From: Chara braunii
Lineage: Eukaryota; Streptophyta; Charophyceae; Charales; Characeae
Assembly: GCA_003427395.1 (NCBI GenBank)
Contig: BFEA01000081.1
Span: 696,459-719,313 of the forward strand
Reading direction: 5' to 3'
Length of the DNA stretch: 22,855 nucleotides
A program made the position numbers and the translations under genes. Positions 1-8,806 of the stretch are shown here, piece after piece. The notes below the pieces were generated by a model. That model saw only the letters and a program-made list of their open reading frames with translations. It searched no databases and was not told the DNA's origin. Within the stretch, counting starts at the first letter, position 1. Each line of letters opens with the position of its first letter.

Positions 1-22
1 TCTCTCTCTCTCTCTCTCTCTA
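1..22. repeat. (TC)n microsatellite, left edge
   Basis: Perfect TC dinucleotide tract running in from the window edge. With the tract at 104-132 it brackets two hairpins. Confidence 0.95.
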
Positions 23-41
23 GCTCTTTCCAGAAAGGGAG

Positions 42-100
42 CGGGAATGCATTTTCCCGCGATAGCGGGAAGATGCATTCCCGTTTCGTTTTTCGAAACG
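42..100. repeat. Two adjacent strong hairpins
   Basis: Arms 42-60 and 65-83 form a 19-bp stem with one G-T type mismatch and a GATA loop. Immediately after, 82-88 (CGTTTCG) and 94-100 (CGAAACG) form a second 7-bp stem around TTTTT. The pair lies exactly between two (TC)n tracts. No protein is encoded here. It could be an extruding palindrome, the end of a foldback element, or a structured RNA. Confidence 0.8.
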
Positions 101-101
101 A

Positions 102-103
<2 letters not shown>

Positions 104-144
<41 letters not shown>
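104..144. repeat. (TC)n-(AC)n compound microsatellite
   Basis: TC repeats from 104 to 132 pass directly into CA repeats to 144. A T-rich stretch follows to about 206. Confidence 0.95.
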
Positions 145-145
<1 letters not shown>

Positions 146-258
146 AGTTCAACTGTTTTCCCCTTTTTTTTTTTTTGTGTATTTCATTTTTTTTTCCTTC
201 TTTCTTTTTGATCGTGTGTCGTCCCTACAGAAGCGGGGCCCGGCCTTGGCGCTACGAC

Positions 259-314
259 CGGGCCTTCCCTTGGCCGACCAGCCTGAGGCTACGGCGCGTA
301 TACGGGAAGGCCCG
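259..314. repeat. GC-rich inverted repeat with nested hairpin
   Basis: CGGGCCTTCCC (259-269) and GGGAAGGCCCG (304-314) are a perfect 11-bp inverted repeat. The 34-nt loop holds a smaller AGCC-TGA-GGCT hairpin. The surrounding 230-330 is a small GC island in AT-rich DNA. An RNA from either strand would fold stably; no known RNA family is recognised. Confidence 0.7.
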
Positions 315-371
315 CGGCCGAACACTGAGCGAGGTACTGGTGGTTTAATACAGATTGGTTCATAGAGAGGA

Positions 372-513
372 AATTGGATGGTATCTGGAGGGTGCCTGCC
401 AGCATTGATTGCTATGGAGACCAGAGGATTGACTGAGCAGGTGCGAAAAGAGGATTGACTGAGCAGGTGCGAAAAGAGGATTGACTGAGCAGGTGCGAAA
501 ATGAGAGCATGAT
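372..513. repeat. Local duplication, copy 1, with 26-bp x3 tandem
   Basis: The block starting ATTGGATGGT, with GAGGGTGCCTGCCAGCATTG and GGATTGACTGAGCAGGTG and ending GCATGATGGTCCCC, recurs at about 699-789. In this copy the 26-nt unit AGAGGATTGACTGAGCAGGT plus GCGAAA is present three times (423, 449 and 475). The other copy has it once. Confidence 0.85.
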
Positions 514-698
514 GGTCCCCATCTCCCTTTCCAATCTTGTGTCGGGTCAGGGTGCCGGGAGGAGCCACTGGGCAGCACCAGTGCGGATTCCGCCCGTCTC
601 CCTGCCCATCCCCCAAAAGAACTTACCCCTCAACCACCCTAGTGCCACGCATCCACACTGCATTGCAGAATGAAGCAAAAATCTTGTTTGAAAAAAAA
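514..698. other. Spacer between duplicated blocks, no gene seen
   Basis: Unique sequence with short open frames only. GCAGAATGAAGCAAAA near 665 resembles GCAGAATAAAGCAAAA near 818, so the duplicated unit may include a tail beyond the core block. Confidence 0.5.
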
Positions 699-789
699 AA
701 TTGGATGGTGTCTAGAGGGTGCCTGCCAGCATTGCTTGCTCAGGAGACCAAAGGATTGACTGAGCAGGTGTGAGAAAGCATGATGGTCC
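699..789. repeat. Local duplication, copy 2
   Basis: Diverged repeat of 372-513 with a single 26-bp unit. It is preceded by an A10 run. Confidence 0.8.
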
Positions 790-1028
790 CCTAGATAGGG
801 CAGAGAAATGGGACTTTGCAGAATAAAGCAAAACTCAGACGTAGTAAAACTGGATAGTCCCTGACTGAAACGAACTAAAAACAGATTGGAGACGGAAAAA
901 AAGGGGCTACAACCCAGTCAGATTGGAACACAGACTAATAACCCGAACGTAAGAATGATGAGAAAAGACACACTTAAATTGATCACTTAAACAGGGACTG
1001 TGTCAAGAGTGAGGGTTTCATCGGTCGG
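790..1028. other. Intergenic, no gene seen
   Basis: No supported coding frame, RNA or repeat was found. This lies just 3' of the minus-strand LINE fragment, and I see no poly-T tract here that would mark a LINE poly-A tail. Confidence 0.5.
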
Positions 1029-1916
1029 TTACAGGCGTATTTCCAGGGCCTGTGGGTGGGGAGGGAACGGGTCTGGGAATTCCTCTGCAGGTCTCAAGGG
1101 GATGCTGGGGTCTACTGTCAGCCAGTCTTTAAATCTCAGTTGGTAGTCCCTAGGCGCCTCCTCTCTTAGGCTTCCCTCCCCCCCCTCCCCCCCCTCCCCC
1201 TCTCCTTCCCCAAACCCCGTCCAGCATACTTCTGCTACCCATCCCTCCCGGTCCCCTCCCAGCCACTCCTTAGAAAACTGTAGTAGCCGTTCCTGGATGT
1301 CTTTGGCTCTATGCAGGTTGTCTAGTGTTTGGTTCAATGTCTTCCATCTGTGCGAGAGTTCCAGTTGGAAGTGCAGTTTGAATTGTTTCACCCTCTCTTC
1401 GCCCTCTACCGGAACTTGGTCTAGAGTTAGGACACATCGTTGCCACCACAGGACCCACAGGATCGTTCGTCGGGACAGGTGGAACATGTTCAACACAAAG
1501 ATATCGTCTTGGAAAGGTGGGTAGTGGCCTGTTAGGATGGCCCGCCAATCCCACGGCCATGGGTGCCCTGGGACCATTTGTTGCCACACCCTATCCCACC
1601 ACCTCCGCGTAAGAATAGTGGCGGGGCATTGTAGAAATATGTGCTCAACCGTCTCTGTTCTCTTTCTAACCGGGAAACCTTGCAGGCATCGAGAGCACCA
1701 AGGGAGCGCACGACCTTGTTGTTTCAACTGCGAGTCATCGATCAACCAGTTATTGGTTGGTAGGCACCGATGCAAGATCTGCCACTGCAGAGATGTAATT
1801 TTTGCTGGTTTATACTTGGTGTCGCAGAACCATCGTATTGGTGTGAGAAGATGTCTTTCCACATTGAGGTGCCTTTGCCATCGGTCGATCACCGTGTTTT
1901 TTACGGAATAAATCAT
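1029..1916 (-). CDS. LINE (non-LTR retrotransposon) C-terminal fragment with RT zinc-binding domain
   Basis: An uninterrupted 295-residue frame on the minus strand starts at ATG 1914-1916. Residues 44-58 (QWQILHRCLPTNNWL) and the CCHC set C74-x2-C77, H92-x4-C97, inside ETVEHIFLQCP, match the zf-RVT domain found at the C-terminus of many LINE ORF2 proteins. A W-rich region (105-130) and a charged helical stretch (165-220) follow. Residues 236-249 are Gly/Glu-rich because they read through a C-rich tract at 1178-1210. No reverse transcriptase or endonuclease frame lies upstream: the frame is closed by a stop two codons before the ATG, and 1917-2300 holds homopolymers. The simplest reading is a 5'-truncated LINE insertion. 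The open frame would also fit a recent insertion or an expressed zinc-knuckle relic. The domain call is firm; function as a host gene is not supported. Confidence 0.75.
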   Translation of the reverse strand: MIYSVKNTVIDRWQRHLNVERHLLTPIRWFCDTKYKPAKITSLQWQILHRCLPTNNWLIDDSQLKQQGRALPWCSRCLQGFPVRKRTETVEHIFLQCPATILTRRWWDRVWQQMVPGHPWPWDWRAILTGHYPPFQDDIFVLNMFHLSRRTILWVLWWQRCVLTLDQVPVEGEERVKQFKLHFQLELSHRWKTLNQTLDNLHRAKDIQERLLQFSKEWLGGDREGWVAEVCWTGFGEGEGEGGEGGEGSLREEAPRDYQLRFKDWLTVDPSIPLRPAEEFPDPFPPHPQALEIRL

Positions 1917-2923
1917 TCTTCATAGCAAGTTAAATTGCTAGCACTCAAAACATTAGAATCAAAGATGAAAAAGAGACTAGATACTAGGAGCAGTGGGAGG
2001 GTATAAGGGTATAGGGGAATAGGGGATAGGGAAGGGGAGTATGGAGAGGGTTTATCTCAATCTTTAGGGAGTTTTTTATTTTTTTATTTTTTTATTTTTT
2101 TTAACCACCACTCCCTTTAACAGGCACTTACAAAGTCCATCTCGAAGCCTACTCCTTAAAACACGGGGCTCGAGGTAGGGTTGGAGGACAACGGAAAAAA
2201 AAAAAAAAAAAAAAAAACCCATAGTGTTTTGAATCCAGGTATACTATGTCGGGGAAGACCCTTACGAGGGTGACACATAACACCAGTGCTTTGAGGAATG
2301 TATCTGTTCACTATGTGGGGTTACAATTTGTTTTTTTTATATGGTTTCATGTCGTTGTAGTGTCCTGCCAGCTAGACAGGGCATATTTCACGGGTGACAC
2401 ATGACTTCTTAATGTTGTAGCATCCTGTATCCGCCCTCAATCACATCATAAGGGAGTTTTTTTTTTTTTCCATTGTTTGTCTGCTACATTCCCTCATCGA
2501 GGGCACAATCAGATGAACACCTCTAAGAATGTATCTGGTGGCTATTGTGGTGTCAGGGGAGTTTTTTTTTTTTTTTTTTCCCTTGCTTCTTGGACGAAAC
2601 TGCCCTGGTTGAGCAAAACTCAGTGCGCCGTGAAAATCAGGCTCGACAAAAACAAGATCGGAGATAATGGTGGTTTAACCTTTTAGTCAACAAAGTTATA
2701 TTTTTCACTCATGTGTTTTACACTACCTTGCCTATTGTCTAAGTCTACTGTCGGTTTTAGAAACAATTATATGTTCAACTCTGCTCTATGTGAGGAGCAG
2801 TACCCTGACTCTCTAACACCTTTCACGAGATGGAAAGTGCACACATTGCTTTCACACCAGCTAGGAAACCTAAGCGATAATTCTCTGCCGGTGAACTCGA
2901 AGCGCTTCCCGTGGCTGGCCGGG
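1917..2923. other. AT-rich intergenic DNA with poly-A/T runs and faint internal repeats
   Basis: It contains T-rich TTTTTTA iterations (2070-2102), an A23 run (2195-2217) and T runs near 2457 and 2563. GGGTGACACAT-like motifs recur at about 2269 and 2391, and GAATGTATCTG recurs at about 2297 and 2527, suggesting old internal duplication. No coding gene is supported. Confidence 0.5.
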
Positions 2924-2996
2924 GGGAGCGGGCTAGCTCAGTTAGCTGTGAGAATAAGTAGAATTCACGAGGTCGTGGGTTTGTTTTAGAGATGCT
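2924..2996 (+). pseudogene. tRNA-Lys-like Pol III remnant (tRNA pseudogene or SINE head)
   Basis: GGGCTAGCTCAGTTAGC matches the D-arm/A-box of eukaryotic tRNAs. GAGGTCGTGGGTTTG matches the variable-loop and T-arm start typical of tRNA-Lys, in the right order and roughly the right spacing. A GTGA/TTCAC pair could be an anticodon stem. The B-box is damaged (GGTTTGTTTTAG instead of GGTTCGANTCC) and no clean acceptor stem is visible. A T-run at about 3019-3024 could be a Pol III terminator. A degraded tRNA or a tRNA-derived SINE 5' end is more likely than a working tRNA. Confidence 0.55.
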
Positions 2997-3659
2997 TTCT
3001 ATTTTCTATCAAATCTTATTTTTTTCGGTCCTTCTTAAGCAGCACTAGAAAAAATAAATTAAAACGGTGTCGTGGAAACGCCATGTTTGACAAAACACAT
3101 CTATTTCCATATACGAAACTGTGCATGTGGGGCAACGAAAAAAATAAATAAATCCTGAAAGGCGTCCGGATGCCGCCTAACATGTACGAACCGTTGTTGG
3201 TCCCCCACCTAACACCTTACATGATTACCAGTCATACACCTTCAACCTCATTTTCTCCGGCTCGTCCCCTAATAAACCCTGATTCAACCCCAAATTCGCC
3301 TACACAACACACATGAAAACGAAAGTTTTATTACACGATAATTTTTTTTGGCGTGAAGTGCAGTCTCCTGGCTGCGTACAAAACGTCAAAACATGGGACC
3401 TAGCCCCCCCAACAGGGAGTGTAAAACCAATGACACACCAACAAGTATCTAAGATTGTTACACCCAAGAGTTGTCGAGAAACAGACCGATGATCGAATCT
3501 AGATAACACCACAAGAGTTGTAGCATCACCAGTTTCCTCCATCAATAATATTCGGTCACCCCACATCATCGTGATGAGGGGCTGATACAAGCCTTACTCT
3601 TGCGTCGTTGCTATGGCCTAAACCTATCTCGAGTAGTGAGGAGAGTTTCAAGTCTCGTT
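2997..3659. other. Intergenic, no gene supported
   Basis: AT-rich DNA. A 96-codon minus-strand frame at 3300-3590 has no recognisable domain. GATTGTTACACCCAA near 3464 resembles GATTGTCACGCCCAA at 7737, a possible shared repeat end. Nothing else is seen. Confidence 0.45.
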
Positions 3660-3854
3660 GGTGTTCCTCCCTTACTATACATAGACTAGCGAGAGAATGA
3701 CATAAGATGGGTGTTCCCCCTTACTATACACAGACTAACGAGATGATGAGATAAATGGGTATTCCCCCTTACTATACATAGATTAGCAAGAGGATGAGAT
3801 AAATTGGTGTTCCTCCTTACTATACATAGACTAGTGAGAGAACGAGATAAATGA
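3660..3854. repeat. 48/49-bp tandem repeat, 4 units
   Basis: TTACTATACATAGACTAGCG and close variants recur with starts at about 3672, 3721, 3769 and 3817, each preceded by GGTGTTCCTCC-like sequence and followed by GAGATAAATG-like sequence. Confidence 0.9.
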
Positions 3855-3883
3855 GTAAAATATGTATATAAAAGTAAATTGAA

Positions 3884-3901
3884 AATATATATATATATAT
3901 A
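3884..3901. repeat. (AT)n microsatellite
   Basis: Short AT dinucleotide tract inside A-rich DNA. Confidence 0.9.
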
Positions 3902-4017
3902 AAAATACAGAAAAAAGAAAAAATACAGTCAGAAGACAAGAATAAACTTTTTTTTGAAATACATGTGACCAGTCAATTCAATAATGATATCTAAAGGGCG
4001 TCCCTTTTACCAAAACT

Positions 4018-4513
4018 AAATAATAATTCTGTAGTAAAATTACATTCTAAATTTTAAATTTTCATTCCATCTTAAAAAATGTCATTCAAATTTTAAAATT
4101 TTTCGTCTTACTTGAAAACTTTTAATCCTAAAAATGGGGTATCCCTTCTTATTCGAACTGCATGCTAGAGATGAAATTAAAGTCTTGATGAGTTCATGAA
4201 ATATTTTAATTGGACTGCCATTCAATGTAAGGATTTTCAGTCATAAATAGGTTAATCCAATCTAAATTTGAAGGTATTTGTTATAGTAGAATGAAAGTTT
4301 AATTAAGACATTTTATAAACTCACCAGACTTTCATTTCATCTTAAACAAATAGATGTATTGGAAGAGAAAACTCATATTTAGACGGGAACTTATCAAATA
4401 CAACTGGAAATTTAGAATTTGACGAACATTGGAATGATAATTTGTAAATATGAAAATTATTTTTTCAATGAAATATTTTTCAACTTTCATTTCTCGTGGG
4501 AATTTTTCTGTTG
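4018..4513. mobile_element. MITE-like TIR element, copy 1 (left end damaged)
   Basis: About 500 bp aligned throughout, in the same orientation, with 13595-14094. Both share GTAAAATTACATTCTAAATT, TGCATGCTAGAGATGAAAT, CATAAATAGGTTAATCCAATC and GGAAGAGAAAACTCATA. The right end, read on the minus strand, is CAACAGAAAAATTCCCACGA, which matches the left terminus of copy 2 (13573). The left terminal ~25 bp are missing or too diverged to see. It has no coding capacity. It is a non-autonomous element by inference; the superfamily is not identified. Confidence 0.75.
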
Positions 4514-4975
4514 CTTTCCCCGAAAAAAAAAGAAAAACACCAGTACGTCATCCACTTATTCATGTAGGATTCAACTATAGTCAATCCAGTTCGTAAGGTA
4601 TGCTCAAGAGGGCTTCGGTTCAATCCCTATTAATCTCATATACCTTACTGGGCAAGCTTGGAGTCTGCTGCTTAGAGATAGCTCGTTGCTCCCCCCGAGC
4701 CGCATTGAGCAGTGACTGCTAACCAATCTTGTATATCTGAACTCTATGTGATCGCGAAAACGAGGTCATTGATGCAAGGGGGGGGGGAGAGGGGGGTGAC
4801 CAAGAGTTGGAAGGGTCAATGTTCACAAAACGTGGACGACAAGAGGTAGTAGGCGATATCCTGCTCAACATCCTTTTAACTTACAAACGAAGATATTTTT
4901 CGCCTTTATAAGCGACACGCCGCAATCAAAACCATAAATATAGAGTTACGCCCAATACATGGCCGAAAGTAATGA
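4514..4975. other. Intergenic, no gene supported
   Basis: GGTTCAATCCC near 4618 fits a Pol III B-box, but no convincing A-box precedes it. A G-rich run is at 4780-4797. No coding frame is recognised. Confidence 0.4.
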
Positions 4976-5225
4976 GGTAAGTAGGTGCCTACATGTATTC
5001 TTGGAATCACTGTGTTTCAACATAAAGTGTATAAACCTACTGACCCATCCAATATAACTCTCTCTCAACATGAGGAAAGAGGTAGTGAGGAAGGAAGGTG
5101 GAGGGCGGGAAAGTGATACATAGGTCGGTAGGTGCTTACATTTATTTACAGAATCAATGTGTCTACGCACAAAAAGTAGGCACCTACTGACCAGTCCAAT
5201 ATTACTCGACTCAACACGAGAAAAA
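4976..5225. repeat. ~147-bp tandem duplication
   Basis: The block GGTAAGTAGGTGCCTACAT... CCATCCAATATAACTC...CAACATGAGG (from 4976) is repeated in diverged form from 5123. Each unit contains GTAGG/CCTAC short inverted repeats. Confidence 0.8.
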
Positions 5226-5370
5226 AGGCAGAGAGAGGGTAGAGAGGATGGAGGAGATAATGTTGTATATAGGGATATGACTAATACATAACAATATGGT
5301 TTTGATATACAATTTGTTTATTTTTATTTTTGACTCACAAGTGTACAATACAATGAAAATTGAGACTAGT

Positions 5371-5440
5371 TGAAATCATGTTGAAATTGGTTGTAACCTG
5401 TTAAAACCTATTGAAACCTGTTGGAATGTGTTGATAAACA
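5371..5440. repeat. 10-bp tandem repeat, 7 units, consensus TTGAAACCTG
   Basis: Seven consecutive 10-mers begin with TTG or TTA (the first unit shifts by one base) and carry an internal A2-A4 run. The period is exactly 10 with no indels, so short A-tracts fall on the same helical face. Confidence 0.9.
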
Positions 5441-6212
5441 TTTAAGAATTTCCCCTAATCATTTTAAGCCCATTGTAAGTTGTTTGTAACCACATGAAAT
5501 CATGCTCTCAGTTTATCGACATGAGATGAGGAAGCAGTCTGGACTTGTTTTGAAGACAAGTAAGTAGAAATACGCAGTCTACTCATTTGTTGAGAGTCAG
5601 GGTCAGGCATGGCCGCAAGTGATGATAGCAGAAGGAAGGTGAGGGGTCATACAGATTCGTTCCGGGCAGGGAAGCAAGATGATTTACAAAGATGGATTGA
5701 TTCAAGTATATAAAGCTTGATGTGAGGGGGCCAAAGGATAAGTACGTCATTATCCTACAAAAAAAACGGCTTGTTGATCATCATGTCGTTGAGAAGACAA
5801 TTTGACGCACTTAACAACACTAGTGGCCACAGGCAAGGCCCATTTAACATTCTCGTTCCCTTGATTCCTTTGACATTTCTCCCCTCCTCTACTTTCATAT
5901 TTTCTTTTTCTCCTTTCTTTTTCGCTTTTATTTTTTTTTTGGGAGTTGATTTAACCACATGAAGCGAACGATTGAATTGGTGTTTAATTGCTAGTCAACC
6001 AGTCGATCTGCTGATCTTCTGATTGATCCTATGAGAGAGTGAAAATACACTTCATTGTGCTTAGTCATTTCATTCCTGCTGCCACCTTCCCTCTCGTCTC
6101 TTTCTTCTTCGTCATCCCTTCCTTCCTTTAGTGACCTAAGTGGATAATCAACAATTCAAATGACTAAGGCAAGAGCTGAGTGAGGGAAAAAATATTTTTT
6201 TAAATCAGATCC
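5441..6212. other. Intergenic, no gene supported
   Basis: AT-rich DNA with T-rich pyrimidine tracts (5885-5940, 6075-6125). Short frames on both strands at 5755-5962 are low-complexity translations. Nothing recognised. Confidence 0.45.
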
Positions 6213-6563
6213 TTAGACCATCCACAAACGGTGGTAAGGAGGGAGATGAAGAGAGGGGTTTAAACAGAGTAGGATATAGAGGAAGAGAATGAGGAAGAAA
6301 AGGATTCATACAAAGAAGAGGACAAAAAAGTCAAGGGATATGAAAGTGGTTGGTTTCTTCCTTGTTCTAATGATCTTGGGGATGGGGGGATGAGTTGGGG
6401 TGGTGATGGTGATGCGATGGAAGGTGGAGGCACTATAAGCAATTGCTGTACTAGAATTGGACGTCCGTCGTCCTGGTGAGATTGGTTCTGAATCCAGGTC
6501 CAAAGATTTGCGATGTGGTCGTCTTGACGGGGGAGAAAGATCAATTTTCTTCCTTGGCGGCAT
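6213..6563 (-). pseudogene. Cassette copy 1, ORF B: basic, tail-anchored membrane protein, broken
   Basis: Homologue of the plus-strand ORF B at 10110-10478. It starts at ATG 6561-6563 with MPPRKKIDLSPPSRRPHRKS, a Lys/Arg/Ser-rich N-terminus matching MSRRRKDDDASTARRRAHRR of copy 2. The frame then runs to SLDFFVLFFV, meets TGA at 6306-6308, and continues in frame as ILFFLILFLYILL before a TAA at 6213-6215. The hydrophobic residues on both sides of the TGA align one to one with the membrane segment of copy 2, so the TGA is a break inside the single predicted transmembrane helix. The ATG overlaps the last 23 nt of ORF A, exactly as in copy 2. Function is unknown. Confidence 0.65.
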
Positions 6564-7838
6564 CCTGCTCTTCAGTGTCTAGGAAGGTAAAATTGTGACA
6601 TCCCTCCTTGAGGTTGAAAGTGAGTCGAGGAATGGGGGCTGCAACAGTCTGCACTGCTCTCTGGGCTGGTCCGGTGCAAGAATGTAGTAACGATCCAAGT
6701 CGCAAATGCCCTTCGTGAGAGGCATGAACCATGTGCCTAAAGCAAGGAGGTTGTGTAGACGGAGGTGGTAGAAGTCACCCTTGATGAGTTGCTTGAAGAA
6801 ACCTCCGAAGAAAAACGCGATGAGGGAAGAGAAAACAGATTGCGTACCGATCAACGGAAGATTCTCAATGCAGGTTAGCAGGCCGCTGTTGACCCAACAG
6901 TTGTAAGGAGTTTCTGTAGCATTGGCGAGGCAGAGACAAAAACAGTAGAAAGGGATCTTGAGGTCATGCGCAAATTGACATTTGCAGATGGCTAGCTGTT
7001 GCGCTGCGTGATTCAACTCCTCCTCTGTGAGAAAATTGAAGCAGCGGGTACCAATGAAGAGGAGGGAGGAGATGGGGAGTGAGTAGGAGTGGGAGAAAAG
7101 CTCAAGAGCTTGATCACGGAGGAGAAAAAGAACGAGTGCGCACCATTCTGAAGGTGCAAAAAAAATTGCACTCTACATATTCGAGTAGATTACTAAGGAC
7201 ATGGTATGAATTGAAACGCTTCTTTACGAAGTAGGCCTGAAGGTTGATGAAGGAAGGGGGTACAATGGCTGGAAGGGCAAAGGGATGGAGGGGGAGCAGG
7301 GAGACAGAGGGTCGGTCAAGGACAAAAAATCTTCTAATAGGTTCCTTGCAGCAACGGGTGGGGGGGAGATGGTACCAGAAAGGGGTGTAATGAGAGAGAT
7401 GAAGTTAGTGACTAACTTTTTATCGGGTATGGAGATATCGGACTAGATTGTGATGTGGGAGGGAAAGTAATTGAGGGGGAAGGGATCGTAGAGTAGAGGC
7501 TCTGGGGGGGTTGAAAGTCGAGGTTGGGAATTGTAAGGACTTTGCGGGGTCGAGACAAAGCCAGTCAAGGGAGTGGGATGACTAACGAGGTTGGCAGGGC
7601 GGTGGCCAACGTGACAAACAAAGGTATACATAATAGGTGGGGGAGGAAGACGGGGACTTAGGGGAACAATACTCTCACAGTGAATGGCGGAGACAAGGAA
7701 TTGACAGACCCAAAAAAGAGCTGACCTACCACTCAGGATTGTCACGCCCAACCTTGGGGGTGACCTGACCGAACCGTGGTTGTTGGTACCAAGACTAAGC
7801 TGAGTCTCAGACACCCCACTCAGCCCTGATCGAAGCAT
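6541..7838 (-). pseudogene. Cassette copy 1, ORF A: long unrecognised protein, broken
   Basis: Homologue of ORF A copy 2 (8807-10132). Matching blocks in order: CHVGH near 7635; LLYDPF...YFPSHITI near 7465; ISIPDKKLVTNF...SLITPL near 7400; VKKRFNS near 7205; SHSYSLPISSLL near 7085; CQFAHDLKIPFYCFCLCLA near 6930; WVNSGLL near 6890; FFFGGFFKQL near 6790; LAPDQPR near 6670; then PRLTFNL...FTFLDTEEQDAAKEEN to TGA at 6541-6543. Breaks: TAG at 7443-7445 where copy 2 has Gln, and two compensating 1-nt shifts near 7225 and 7155. A further change to the -1 frame between 6665 and 6630 is shared with copy 2 and is probably not a defect. ATG 7836-7838 is the earliest in-frame start, but similarity beyond about 7650 is weak. 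I recognise no family. Confidence 0.65.
7741..7764. repeat. Near-perfect palindrome GTCACGCCCAA-CC-TTGGGGGTGAC
   Basis: Two 11-bp arms with one mismatch. It lies near the 5' end of the copy-1 ORF A frame, between the two cassettes. It could be an operator-like site or a transposon end. Confidence 0.6.
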
Positions 7839-8806
7839 ATTTGTGTGAGCCTTGTCGCCCAGGTACTTCAAGTGCTAGGTACAGACGTTTCACTAAAGTC
7901 CCATAGGTCGACCTATTTTGCGTTCCTATCGTTGTGTACACAGTTGTTATTACTGTTGTTTGTTGTTAGGTTGTTCGCTGTGCACACTTTTGTCATTACT
8001 ACATGTTTGTTGATCGTGAACCGAACATAGGAGGCAGGCAACCCAACCAATCCTGTGGAGAGCCTCACCAACACAAGAGCCTTACCAGCGTCGGCCATAG
8101 ACTGTACGGTCTTACTCTCATCCCCCTACTCTAATCTTGCCCTAAGAAACCTACCAACACCAACCACAGTCTGTACTAAGTCTCTCTCTCATCCATCGTT
8201 CATGAGTCTATGGGCGGTGTGTAGGTCTCTTGGTCCTGCCTCCCACTAGGTAAGCGAGTTTTAAGCACACGACCTCATCCATACAATCTTCTATCGAACC
8301 TCCTGAACTATTGTGGAAACTTAACGGTTTGTACACAGTATTATGCCAGCAACTGTGCATCTGGTTGGACGTTAAGTGGACAGAGTAGATTCAACAGAAA
8401 ACAAATCATTTGTCCACATCAACTATACCCATGGGACTACGGTTGGGAATCGGTACCGGGAAGTCGTTGCTAGAGACCCGTTTTTTCCAACCTTAGATTT
8501 ACTAAATCCACGGACTACAAGCATCGTGATGTTCAGTACCTCGACAATCTACGACGACCAACACTCCAACCAAGCATCTACGATCTTTTGGGTTCGTCGT
8601 TCCAGGTTCAACGTGACACTTACCCAGGCTGAAGAACGGCCTCATTGGCTCTTCCACTCTCACTGCCTTGACTTGCGACAGTATAAGTCACAGGCGCCAG
8701 CCCAGCAACAATAGCTTGAGAACCTTCCCGATCTGCGCCTTCTAGGCCCCGACCGCTTGTTGCATTAATTGGGAACGTAAATCTGCGTGCACACCACACA
8801 AGGGTC
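7839..8806. other. Spacer between the head-to-head cassettes
   Basis: About 1 kb between the outermost ATGs of the divergent cassettes (7838 minus, 8807 plus). A plus-strand frame at 8376-8714 has no recognisable domain. I found no obvious inverted symmetry across the spacer beyond the cassette genes. If either cassette is expressed, its promoter should lie here. Confidence 0.45.

Noticed and set aside
149-616. 155-codon minus-strand frame
   Set aside because: It spans the hairpins and the 26-bp repeats and translates them into repeated peptides; no domain.
3300-3590. 96-codon minus-strand frame
   Set aside because: No recognisable domain and no supporting context.
4565-4700. Possible second tRNA-like or SINE sequence (GGTTCAATCCC B-box match)
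   Set aside because: No A-box at the right distance and no stems.
8376-8714. 112-codon plus-strand frame between the cassettes
   Set aside because: No motif, no homologue at the mirrored position of copy 1, and average composition.
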